The position numbers and the translations under genes are program-made. Under the pieces are notes generated by a model. It worked only from the letters and a program-made list of their open reading frames with translations. It searched no databases and was not told the origin of the DNA. Below, one piece after another: positions 1 through 6,123 of a stretch of DNA of 11,927 bases; position 1 is the stretch's first letter, and every line of letters starts with the position of its first letter. Origin of the DNA: an uncultured Candidatus Saccharibacteria bacterium (lineage in GTDB: Bacteria > Patescibacteriota > Saccharimonadia > Saccharimonadales > Saccharimonadaceae); NCBI GenBank assembly GCA_938046495.1, contig CALIXG010000134.1:1-11927 (forward strand), given 5' to 3'.

Positions 1-60
1 AAAAAGAATTGAATGACCCTATAAAAAAGAATTGAAAGAGCCTATGAAAAAAGAATTGAA
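1..60 (+). repeat. Short tandem repeat around the mscL start
   Basis: A unit of about 23-24 bp occurs two and a half times. The 14-nt core AAAAAAGAATTGAA is seen at 1-13 (first base missing at the window edge), 23-36 and 47-60. The spacers TGACCCTAT (14-22) and AGAGCCTATG (37-46) differ by two substitutions and one indel. Copies two and three are read as KKELKEPM-KKELKK in the mscL frame. Copy one reads KELNDP in a different frame, which stops at 33-35. It may be replication slippage or the remnant of an older gene start. Confidence 0.75.
20..25 (+). promoter_or_regulatory. Possible -10 box for mscL
   Basis: TATAAA at 20-25 would place transcription start near position 32, giving a leader of about 12 nt before ATG 44. 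There is no TG extension, and the -35 region falls at the window edge, so this rests on one A/T-rich hexamer. Confidence 0.3.
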
Positions 61-499
61 AAAACTCAAAAAGAATGTCGAAAAAGTGAGCAAATCGAAC
101 TTTATGACAGAATTTAAGGAATTCATCAATCGTGGTAACGTACTCGACCTCGCAGTCGGTGTGATCATCGGTGGTGCATTCCAAAAAATCATTTCATCAC
201 TAGTAAGTGATATGATTATGCCATTAGTTGGTTTAATCGCGGGTGGAGTAGATTTTCGCAATTTGGAAATCACGATTCCAAATCTATTTGGACAAGACTC
301 TGCGGCTCATATTCGCTACGGGAACTTCCTTCAAAATATGGTAGACTTTGTGATTATTGCTTTTTGTGTATTCTTAATCATCAAAATCATGAACAAGTTT
401 ACCAGTAAATTCAAGAAGGAAGAGGCAGAGAAGGCAGAGCCAACTACCGATGAACAAATCCTCGAAGTCTTGAAAGATATCCGCAAACACCAAAAATAA
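44..499 (+). CDS. mscL: Large-conductance mechanosensitive channel MscL
   Basis: MscL forms a homopentameric inner-membrane pore that opens under membrane tension during hypo-osmotic shock. Counting from the ATG at 44 (151 aa), the family signature is clear: EFKEFINRGNVLDLAVGVIIGG at about residues 23-44 (amphipathic N-terminal helix and TM1), then SSLVSDMIMPLVGLI, a periplasmic loop to about residue 95, TM2 at about 97-116, and a charged cytoplasmic C-terminal helix ending DIRKHQK. The start is uncertain. In-frame candidates are TTG 32, ATG 44, GTG 86 and ATG 104; ATG 104 would match the usual family N-terminus. ATG 44 adds a lysine-rich extension of about 20 residues and has a purine-rich stretch (34-40) just before it. 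The N-terminal extension is partly made of a short tandem repeat. C-ending codons (GTC, ATC, CGC, CTC, GAC) seem more common here than in dnaG, hinting at an imported allele. Family identity is secure; only the start is in doubt. Confidence 0.93.
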   Translation: MKKELKKLKKNVEKVSKSNFMTEFKEFINRGNVLDLAVGVIIGGAFQKIISSLVSDMIMPLVGLIAGGVDFRNLEITIPNLFGQDSAAHIRYGNFLQNMVDFVIIAFCVFLIIKIMNKFTSKFKKEEAEKAEPTTDEQILEVLKDIRKHQK

Positions 500-539
500 G
501 CGAAGTATTGAAAGATATTCGTAAGCACCAGAAATAAGC
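464..539 (+). repeat. 38-bp tandem duplication of the mscL 3' end
   Basis: Two adjacent 38-bp copies, 464-501 and 502-539, each encode EVLKDIRKHQK followed by TAA and GC. The first copy is the real end of mscL; the second lies after the stop and in another frame relative to it. They differ at five positions, all third codon positions and all synonymous: GTC/GTA, ATC/ATT, CGC/CGT, AAA/AAG and CAA/CAG. The second copy is therefore a fossil of another mscL allele or paralogue. Confidence 0.93.
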
Positions 540-545
540 TGAAAT

Positions 546-576
546 AAAAATAGGTCGCGAGGAGCGACTTATTTTT
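546..576. terminator. Bidirectional intrinsic terminator
   Basis: A 13-bp stem pairs AAAAATAGGTCGC (546-558) with GCGACTTATTTTT (564-576) across a GAGGA loop, with one G-T wobble. The stem is GC-rich near the loop and flanked by an A-run on one side and a T-run on the other, so it reads as a terminator on both strands. It lies between mscL and the convergent minus-strand gene ending at 629, and suits both. The remaining bases to 628 show no further feature. Confidence 0.85.
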
Positions 577-628
577 ATGCCGTGACTCAGTTTACAATAC
601 GGTTTTTAGAAAGAATATTTTTGTAATT

Positions 629-1291
629 TTAGATAGCGGAAGATTTGAAATTTTCGTATTGAGATTTAATGTTTTCAAGATTTTTCACACGCTCGATGGT
701 GTTGGCCTTAACTTTTTGATTGGTGGTGCGAGTTTCGGCTTCGGTTTGATAATTAATTAAATAGGCAAGAAGTAGAGGGAATTCACGTAAGGCAAAGCGA
801 TCAAGGCGAGCAGAAATACGACCATTTTCGAATTCTTCGGCGATTTTGGCGACGGTATTTTTTTGGTTAGTGGCAAGGTCGGATTCGTTATAAACAGATT
901 CTAATTCAGGAATACCAAATTCAGAGTTCAGAAGATTTTTTTCATTTAATTCAAGTTCGGCAAGTACGGCTTGAAGTGAGGCGGTGATACCGCGAACATC
1001 GGAGGATTGCATGTAGTCCTTGTAATTATCGATAAGTTCTTCGTTGATGTATTTGGCAAGATAATAACTTGAAATTAAACTATCACGATCGCGATTTTCG
1101 ACAATTTTTTTCGTACCGGAAAAGACACTAAAAAGAATCAAAACAAAAATAAGGCCAAGTGCGATGGAAATATTACGTAAAGTTAAATAGGGAATGATTT
1201 TATCGAGAAAAGCGAAAGGGGAACTTTGTTTGCCTGGATTCGGTTTGGAAGAATTAGAGGCGATTTGTTGAAGATAAGCCATATTGTCCAT
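629..1291 (-). CDS. Unknown single-pass membrane protein
   Basis: I do not recognise this 220-residue protein. It has a polar N-terminus (residues 1-35), one hydrophobic segment at about 40-58 (ISIALGLIFVLILFSVFSG) and a tail of about 160 residues predicted to be mainly helical and charged. The positive flank KKIVENRDR follows the TM, so orientation is not obvious. There are no cysteines and no catalytic motif. The start at 1291 (MDNMAYL) is favoured over the ATG at 1282 because an extended -10 box sits exactly 6 nt upstream, predicting a leaderless mRNA beginning at that ATG. It is divergent from dnaG and convergent with mscL, so context gives no function. It could be a cell-envelope scaffold or sensor-type protein; that is a guess. 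Confidence 0.75.
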   Translation of the reverse strand: MDNMAYLQQIASNSSKPNPGKQSSPFAFLDKIIPYLTLRNISIALGLIFVLILFSVFSGTKKIVENRDRDSLISSYYLAKYINEELIDNYKDYMQSSDVRGITASLQAVLAELELNEKNLLNSEFGIPELESVYNESDLATNQKNTVAKIAEEFENGRISARLDRFALREFPLLLAYLINYQTEAETRTTNQKVKANTIERVKNLENIKSQYENFKSSAI

Positions 1292-1297
1292 GCTTTA

Positions 1298-1306
1298 ATT
1301 ATAGCA
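1298..1306 (-). promoter_or_regulatory. Extended -10 promoter, leaderless, minus strand
   Basis: On the minus strand the sequence reads TGCTATAAT, an extended -10 (TGn plus consensus TATAAT). Six bases separate it from the ATG at 1291, which places the expected transcription start on the A of the start codon. No convincing -35 is seen, as is usual for extended -10 promoters. It lies back-to-back with the dnaG promoter, with 14 bp between the two -10 hexamers. Confidence 0.75.
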
Positions 1307-1314
1307 TAGAGGTT

Positions 1315-1323
1315 TGTTATAAT
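1315..1323 (+). promoter_or_regulatory. Extended -10 promoter of dnaG, leaderless
   Basis: TGTTATAAT is an extended consensus -10. The hexamer (1318-1323) ends 6 nt before the dnaG ATG at 1330, predicting an mRNA that starts at the start codon. The upstream AT-rich TTTAATT (1294-1300) is at most a weak -35. Confidence 0.78.
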
Positions 1324-1329
1324 TGAGTT

Positions 1330-2943
1330 ATGCAAGATGCAAAGGAGGAAATTCGCGCCAGGCTGCCGATCGAAGATGTGGTATCGGAATATATTGAGCT
1401 GAAGCGAAGTGGTGCGACTTTGAAGGGGCATTCACCTTGGGGTGTGGATAAAACACCTTCCTTTATGGTGTCACCGGATAAGGGGATTTGGCATGATTTT
1501 TCAGCCAACAAAGGTGGGGATATTTTCTCGTTTGTGATGGAGGTAGAGGGGATTAGTTTTCCGGAAGCTTTGGAAAAATTAGCGGCGAAAGCAGGGGTGG
1601 AGCTGAAAAAATATTCGAATGGTGATATGCAAGTGTCGCGTACGAAGATGAAGATGCGAGAAATTTTGGAGCTGGCGACGAAATTTTATCAGGCGTGCCT
1701 AGTGAAAAATGAAAAAATTCGTGATTACGCATTTTATCAGAGAAATTTAGATCGTAATTCAATTTTGAATTTTCGGATTGGCTATGCACCGAGCGGTAAG
1801 GATTTTTTGGTAAATTTTTTGAAAAAACGTGGCTACAAAGAAGCAGAGATTAAAGAAGCGGGTTTAATGAATCGCTTTGGTGGAGATTTTTTCCGTGGCA
1901 GAATGATGATTCCGTTTATCGATGCAAGTTCTGATAATGTGATTGGTTTTACGGGGCGAATTACGGAAGCCGGTGAGCCAAAATATTTGAATACTTCAGA
2001 AACATTACTCTTTAATAAGGGGCGATTTATTTTTGGTTTGAACTTGGCGAAAAAAGCGATTAGGGAAAATGGTTTTTGTGTGATTGTGGAAGGAAATATG
2101 GATGTGATTTCGTCGCATCAGGCAGGGGTACAGGAGGCGGTGGCGACTTCGGGTACAGCAATGACGGAAAATCATTTGAAGATTTTATCGCGATTAACTT
2201 CAGATATTCGTTTGGCCTATGATGGCGATGCAGCGGGTGTAGCAGCGACGGAGCGCGCGATTTTGATGGCAAGTAAATTAGGGATTTCTTTGTCGGTGGT
2301 ATCGGATTATGGTAAGGCGAAAGATCCGGATGAATTAATTCGTTCGGCGCCAGAAAAATGGCGTGAATGTGTAATGAAACCAGTGCCAGCGATTGATTGG
2401 GTGTTGGGCAAATATGAAATTAAATATAACTTACGTACCGGAATGGGGAAGAAGCAATATTCGGATCTGGCAATGAAATTAATTGTGGAGATTCAGGATC
2501 CGGTGGAGCGCAAACATTATGAGCAGATGGTGGCGCGAAAACTAGAAGTGACGGTGGAGGACCTGAAAGAGAAAAAGGTGCAAGTGGAAACTGTGAGGCT
2601 TAAGCCAGTGAAAGAGACGAACGAGGCGGCAAGCCCGAGTATTTTGAAGGTGCTAGAAAATGATTTACTGGCGATTTTGGTTTACGGTGGAACGGCAGGA
2701 GCGGAAATCGATTTGGAGATTCCGACGGATGAAGTGAAACTGGAAGAATTGTCGCTGATTTTTGAGGAAAAATTTGCGAAAAAGAGTGAGGCGGAACTTT
2801 CGAAATTAAGTCAGGAACTGCGTCAACGTTATGAGGTAGAACGTAATAAAGAGAAAAAGAAACAATTGATTTTAGAGCTTGAATCTTGTGAAGACGAAGA
2901 GCGAATGACGGAAATTTTGAAGGAAATTGAACGGTTAGGATAG
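1330..2943 (+). CDS. dnaG: DNA primase DnaG with degenerate zinc-binding domain
   Basis: DnaG makes the RNA primers for replication and works with the DnaB helicase. At 537 aa it is near usual length (581 in E. coli). Order: N-terminal CHC2-type zinc-ribbon region (residues about 1-95), RNA polymerase core with NFRIGYAP (148-154), FRGRMMIPF (188-196) and PKYLNTSETLLFNKG (217-231), Toprim domain with VEGNMDV (253-259) and DGD (298-300) for metal binding, then a helical C-terminal region likely to contact the helicase. The catalytic parts look intact. The zinc site does not: the expected CPFH is SPWG (35-38) and the expected CFGC is DFSA (56-59), so all four ligands are missing while KTPSF and the surrounding fold residues remain. 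It is followed by an unknown gene and rpoD, echoing the classical dnaG-rpoD association. A 112-bp gap with a new promoter separates it from the next gene. Confidence 0.97.
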   Translation: MQDAKEEIRARLPIEDVVSEYIELKRSGATLKGHSPWGVDKTPSFMVSPDKGIWHDFSANKGGDIFSFVMEVEGISFPEALEKLAAKAGVELKKYSNGDMQVSRTKMKMREILELATKFYQACLVKNEKIRDYAFYQRNLDRNSILNFRIGYAPSGKDFLVNFLKKRGYKEAEIKEAGLMNRFGGDFFRGRMMIPFIDASSDNVIGFTGRITEAGEPKYLNTSETLLFNKGRFIFGLNLAKKAIRENGFCVIVEGNMDVISSHQAGVQEAVATSGTAMTENHLKILSRLTSDIRLAYDGDAAGVAATERAILMASKLGISLSVVSDYGKAKDPDELIRSAPEKWRECVMKPVPAIDWVLGKYEIKYNLRTGMGKKQYSDLAMKLIVEIQDPVERKHYEQMVARKLEVTVEDLKEKKVQVETVRLKPVKETNEAASPSILKVLENDLLAILVYGGTAGAEIDLEIPTDEVKLEELSLIFEEKFAKKSEAELSKLSQELRQRYEVERNKEKKKQLILELESCEDEERMTEILKEIERLG

Positions 2944-2998
2944 TGAAAATTTGAGGGAACAATTTTGAATTTAAGTGTTAGTTTTTGGGACTGGCTGG

Positions 2999-3027
2999 TT
3001 GATTAAGATTAAAATAAGCGTTATACT
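2999..3027 (+). promoter_or_regulatory. Promoter of the 505-codon gene
   Basis: TTGATT (2999-3004), a 17-bp spacer and TATACT (3022-3027) form a good two-element promoter. The expected start near 3034 leaves a leader of about 22 nt containing GAGGGA (3039-3044), a weak SD 11 nt before the ATG. Unlike the other promoters here it lacks the TG extension and is not leaderless. Inverted 7-mers GATTAAG (3001-3007) and CTTAATC (3026-3032) overlap both promoter boxes and could be an operator. Confidence 0.65.
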
Positions 3028-3055
3028 TAATCTAATTTGAGGGACTAAAATAACA

Positions 3056-4573
3056 ATGAATCCAAATAAATTAGGTAGTGCGGCTCCAGGAGGTGGGGCG
3101 GAAAAAATTGGTAACTTTACAGCGGAGCAAAATCCGGTGAAGAATTTTGAGGTAGAAAAAAATTCAGAAAAGCCAAAAACTGGGGCGGAAATTTTTGAAC
3201 TGAAGATGCATCAGATTGCGGATCGTCGCGATATGATTGAGCAGATGAAGTTGGATGGAAAACTTGGTTTTGATGATTATAAAACTAAGAAACAGGCACT
3301 GGATTTAGTCGAAACTAAATTGACGAAGCTTTATAATATTTATGAAAATCGTGAGGTGAACGAGGCGGAGCGTGAGAAAGAACTGGAGATTCAAAATCGT
3401 CACCTCGAAGAGAGTAAAGATTCTTTAAGAAAGCTTAGCCAAGACAAAGAACTGCCACGAGGCGAAAAAATGAAGCTGATGGAGAATTTTTCGCAGCGCT
3501 TAGTCGAGAGTTCCGATAAAATAGAAGAAATTAAGAAGGCTCGGGAAATGGATGAGCGAGTCTACCAGTTATTTGGTGGTAAGTCGGGCGAAGTGGCGGC
3601 GAAGACCGAGACTGAAGAAAAGACTGAGGGGAAGACTGAAAAAGAAATCGAGGGAAAAACCGAAGATAAGTCCGAGGAAAATACCGAGGAAAAGATCGAA
3701 AATAAAACTGAGAGTCAGACTGAAGAGAAAACTGAAGAGTCGACTGATAAATCTAAAGCTTCAGAGAAAAAACCGGCCAGTACTTTCTCTTGGACTGGTG
3801 GCGTGGGTGGACCGGTGTTCTATTCAGGAATGGGCGCACCATCAGTAAAAATAAATAAAACCACTGAAAATGCCATGGGTAGTAGCGAGTCGGGAAAAGA
3901 TTCAGCGTCGGGGTCTGCTGAGTCGGCTGGCACTAAAACTGAAGCTTTGAACGTGACGCAAAAAGAGGTATTGAGGCAAGCAGAAGAGAAATTTTTCTAC
4001 GAAAATCTGAAAACTCTCGGTGGGGCGATGGCGGCGAATGGCTATAAAGAGATGGATAATCGAAACTTCTTGATGCCATTAAAAAAGCCAGAAGCGGGAG
4101 ACCTAGACCTTGCATCTTTTGATGAACGAAATAGGTTGCACAATGAATCAATTGAGAAGATGAAGGCCTTTGAGGCTAAATTTGGTTTAGATCAAATTAA
4201 ACTCGACGTAGGACGTGCGATGTATGCCGGTAATATGAAGTTAGAGTTTGGTATTGGACTTTATCGTATAGATGCTTCTAGAAATGAACTACAAAAAATT
4301 ATTGATGATAAAAGAAGTAGTGAAGAAGAGAAGCAAAAAGCCATAAAAGAGCTGGAGATGCTCGATCAGGTGAAAGAGGGTTTCTTAGAAAATATAGGTT
4401 CACATACGGGTGAGAAATATTCTAATGAGGAATATGCCTCAGTTCCAGAGAGTGAAAAGAAGAATGCGAATGGGTATCTTTACTTACAAAAAGTCAGACA
4501 AGAGATGAAGAATCCGATAAATATTTTGCGAGCAAAGTTTAGAATCATGTTTGGGAATAAAGATAAAAAATAA
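3056..4573 (+). CDS. Unknown coiled-coil protein with KTE-rich repeat region
   Basis: A 505-residue protein of no family I can name, with no signal peptide, no membrane segment and no cysteine, so probably cytoplasmic. Layout: a Gly/Lys-rich N-terminus (1-40); charged helical coiled coil (about 45-170); a highly biased segment (about 183-230) built from degenerate KTE/EKTE units; a Gly/aromatic patch (SWTGGVGGPVFYSGMG, 245-260); a Ser/Gly/Glu linker to about 295; and a second mostly helical domain (about 297-500) with a basic end (LRAKFRIMFGNKDKK). It sits alone between dnaG and rpoD with its own two-box promoter. The ATG at 3056 is the first in the frame after that promoter. The position next to replication and transcription genes may be incidental. 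A structural or scaffolding role is plausible but unproven. Confidence 0.8.
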   Translation: MNPNKLGSAAPGGGAEKIGNFTAEQNPVKNFEVEKNSEKPKTGAEIFELKMHQIADRRDMIEQMKLDGKLGFDDYKTKKQALDLVETKLTKLYNIYENREVNEAEREKELEIQNRHLEESKDSLRKLSQDKELPRGEKMKLMENFSQRLVESSDKIEEIKKAREMDERVYQLFGGKSGEVAAKTETEEKTEGKTEKEIEGKTEDKSEENTEEKIENKTESQTEEKTEESTDKSKASEKKPASTFSWTGGVGGPVFYSGMGAPSVKINKTTENAMGSSESGKDSASGSAESAGTKTEALNVTQKEVLRQAEEKFFYENLKTLGGAMAANGYKEMDNRNFLMPLKKPEAGDLDLASFDERNRLHNESIEKMKAFEAKFGLDQIKLDVGRAMYAGNMKLEFGIGLYRIDASRNELQKIIDDKRSSEEEKQKAIKELEMLDQVKEGFLENIGSHTGEKYSNEEYASVPESEKKNANGYLYLQKVRQEMKNPINILRAKFRIMFGNKDKK

Positions 4574-4588
4574 AGAAAGGGGTAGAAG

Positions 4589-4629
4589 CAAAAAATCAAG
4601 GGAGAGATTTTGACGTGTTTGATTTTTTG
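4589..4629. repeat. Perfect 11-bp inverted repeat spanning the rpoD -35
   Basis: CAAAAAATCAA (4589-4599) is the exact reverse complement of TTGATTTTTTG (4619-4629), with 19 nt between. The rpoD -35 box lies in the loop and the right arm fills most of the promoter spacer. It could be a weak A/T-only terminator for the upstream gene (run of six T in the right arm) or a repressor operator. The stem has few GC pairs, so termination alone is not convincing. Confidence 0.7.
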
Positions 4630-4638
4630 TGATATAAA
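4610..4638 (+). promoter_or_regulatory. Promoter of rpoD, near-leaderless
   Basis: TTGACG (4610-4615), a 17-bp spacer and TATAAA (4633-4638), with TG at 4630-4631 giving an extended -10 as well. This is the strongest promoter by consensus in the window. The expected start falls at about 4645-4647, and the rpoD ATG is at 4647, so the mRNA has zero to two leader bases and no SD. Confidence 0.85.
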
Positions 4639-4646
4639 TTGGTGCA

Positions 4647-5651
4647 ATGGGAAAAAATGTCGTGGAAAAAGATAAGAACAAGATTAATGAGGAAGAAGAG
4701 CTCCTCAACTCCTTTAGCTTGGACGGTGCGCCAGAGCCAGAATATGATGATTTAGTCTCGGAAGATGATTTGACGGATGAAGATCTCGAGATTACAGCAG
4801 AGAACGTAGATCAGTTCTCTGATGACTCGGTGCGTCTATATTTACGTGAAATTGGTAAGATTCCACTACTTTCGAATGAAGAGGAAGTAGATTTGGCTTA
4901 TCGCATCGTGAAGGGTGAGAAAAAAGCTAAAGATAAAATGGTGGAAGCCAATATGCGTTTAGTGGTTTCGATTGCAAAACGCTACTCGGGTAGAGGTTTG
5001 GATTTTCTAGATTTGATTCAAGAAGGAAACACGGGGCTTTTACGTGCAGTGGAGAAATTTGATCCAGATAAGGGTTTTAAGTTTTCGACTTATGCCACCT
5101 GGTGGATTCGTCAGGCAATTACCCGTGCAATTGCGGATCAGGCAAGAACGATTCGTATTCCAGTACACATGGTGGAAACGATTAACAAGGTACTTCGTGC
5201 AACGCGTAAATTAACAAATGAATTGAATCGCGAGCCGACCGTGGAAGAAATTGCTAAAGAGATGGGCATGGAACCGGAAAAGATTGATTATGTAATGAAA
5301 ATCAAGCAAGATATTGCTTCACTTGATGCAACAGTGGGTCGCGATGGTGACGATGAAGACTCGGTACTCGGTGATTTTATCGAAGATGAAGGTCGAGTTT
5401 CACCAGAAGATGCGGCCGCTGCGCAGATGCTAAAAGAGCAAATTGCGGAAATTCTTTCCAGTCTTTCGGAACGTGAGCAAAAAGTAGTGAAATTACGTTT
5501 TGGCATTGGTGGTGGTCGTCCACATACTTTGGAAGAGGTGGGGGCGGAATTTTCCGTGACGCGTGAACGCATTCGTCAGATTGAGGCGAAGGCTTTATCC
5601 AAGCTTCGTAAACACAAAGATACGAAAAAACTGCACGAGTATTTACATTAA
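4647..5651 (+). CDS. rpoD: Primary RNA polymerase sigma factor (RpoD/SigA)
   Basis: The housekeeping sigma factor directs core RNA polymerase to -35/-10 promoters. At 334 aa it is a short group 1 type with an acidic N-terminal tail (1-57) instead of a full region 1.1. Region 1.2 starts at [17 protein letters not shown] (59-75). Region 2 (about 97-170) includes [30 protein letters not shown] and [15 protein letters not shown], with Q156 and T159 at the -10-reading positions. Region 3 starts at [12 protein letters not shown] (170-181); H174 and E177 match the E. coli residues that contact the extended -10. Region 4 (about 262-325) ends in a helix-turn-helix ([29 protein letters not shown]). No cysteines. 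The extended -10 residues agree with the TGnTATAAT promoters seen nearby. The start is fixed by the promoter just upstream. Confidence 0.97.
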   Translation: MGKNVVEKDKNKINEEEELLNSFSLDGAPEPEYDDLVSEDDLTDEDLEITAENVDQFSDDSVRLYLREIGKIPLLSNEEEVDLAYRIVKGEKKAKDKMVEANMRLVVSIAKRYSGRGLDFLDLIQEGNTGLLRAVEKFDPDKGFKFSTYATWWIRQAITRAIADQARTIRIPVHMVETINKVLRATRKLTNELNREPTVEEIAKEMGMEPEKIDYVMKIKQDIASLDATVGRDGDDEDSVLGDFIEDEGRVSPEDAAAAQMLKEQIAEILSSLSEREQKVVKLRFGIGGGRPHTLEEVGAEFSVTRERIRQIEAKALSKLRKHKDTKKLHEYLH

Positions 5652-5664
5652 AATAGGGGAGCGG

Positions 5665-5698
5665 GTGATTTTCGGACGGGAAACTGTGCGAAAATCAC
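5665..5698. repeat. Perfect 10-bp inverted repeat between rpoD and the next gene
   Basis: GTGATTTTCG (5665-5674) is the exact reverse complement of CGAAAATCAC (5689-5698), with a 14-nt loop. It begins 13 nt after the rpoD stop and ends 9 nt before the -10 box of the next gene, covering where a -35 would lie. There is no T-run after it, so it is either a hairpin helping rpoD termination or 3' stability, or an operator for the downstream promoter. Confidence 0.75.
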
Positions 5699-5707
5699 AA
5701 GATACGC

Positions 5708-5713
5708 TATAAT
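5708..5713 (+). promoter_or_regulatory. -10 box that decides the downstream start
   Basis: TATAAT at 5708-5713 overlaps the first in-frame ATG (5712), so that ATG cannot be on the transcript from this promoter. The second in-frame ATG at 5721 is 7 nt beyond the box, the position expected of a leaderless start. No TG extension and no clear -35 are seen; an inverted repeat occupies the -35 area. Confidence 0.7.
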
Positions 5714-5720
5714 GAAAGTA

Positions 5721-6122
5721 ATGAAAAATTTTTGTCAAAGATTATTAAATTTGCTACCAGTTCTCGCGATTTTTTGCGTGTCGATGGTGGCTTTTTTGCC
5801 GGTGGCTAGAGTATTTGCGGAGGGGGAAGACTGCGGTGTGCCAACTGCAATTATTAAACGTGGAACTTCTGATAGCCAAGAAGCTTTCTTTTCGATCATT
5901 GGTAGTGTAGTGAATATTTTAACCTACGGGGTAGGAGTTGGTGCGGTAGCGGGATTTACCTATGTCGGTTTTCTTTATATGACTTCACAAAATGATCCAG
6001 GAAAAATCAAAATCGCAAAAGATCGCGCAATGCAAATTGTGATTGGACTTTTGGTTTATGCTTTGATGTGGGGAATTTTGAACTTCCTTTTGCCTGGTGG
6101 TATCTACGGCAAAGGGAATTAA
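5721..6122 (+). CDS. Small secreted two-TM protein, TrbC/VirB2-like 'T4SS pilin' type
   Basis: A 133-residue protein with a typical signal peptide (positive MKNFCQR, hydrophobic core, VFA at 31-33 then EGED as a likely cleavage site). The mature part has two hydrophobic segments, about 57-87 and 104-125, joined by a short polar loop (SQNDPGKIKIAKDRA), and ends LPGG-containing. This size and pattern match the small pilin-like proteins of the TrbC/VirB2 type widespread in Patescibacteria, often annotated as type IV secretion pilin although no complete secretion system need be nearby; none is visible here. The mature part has one cysteine (C38). The start at 5721 rather than 5712 is chosen because the -10 box overlaps 5712. 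The following kinase-like gene begins 1 nt after the stop, so the two are probably co-transcribed. Function is unproven; a membrane or surface polymer subunit is the best guess. Confidence 0.7.
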   Translation: MKNFCQRLLNLLPVLAIFCVSMVAFLPVARVFAEGEDCGVPTAIIKRGTSDSQEAFFSIIGSVVNILTYGVGVGAVAGFTYVGFLYMTSQNDPGKIKIAKDRAMQIVIGLLVYALMWGILNFLLPGGIYGKGN

Positions 6123-6123
6123 G

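Noticed and set aside
580..602. Second small hairpin CCGT/ACGG followed by five T
   Set aside because: Only 4 bp of stem with a 15-nt loop; the adjacent hairpin at 546-576 is far stronger.
1341..1348. Perfect SD-like AAAGGAGG just inside dnaG (codons 4-7)
   Set aside because: No ATG, GTG or TTG lies in frame at suitable distance after it, and it encodes Lys-Glu-Glu of a good DnaG N-terminus. The leaderless start at 1330 is better supported.
3552..3848. 98-codon Arg/Lys-rich open frame inside the 505-codon gene
   Set aside because: It is the shifted reading of the KTE repeat (GA-rich DNA gives Arg/Lys in another frame); no SD or promoter supports it.
5712..5714. ATG at 5712 as the start of the pilin-like gene
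   Set aside because: It overlaps the TATAAT box, so it would not be in the transcript; the ATG at 5721 fits.
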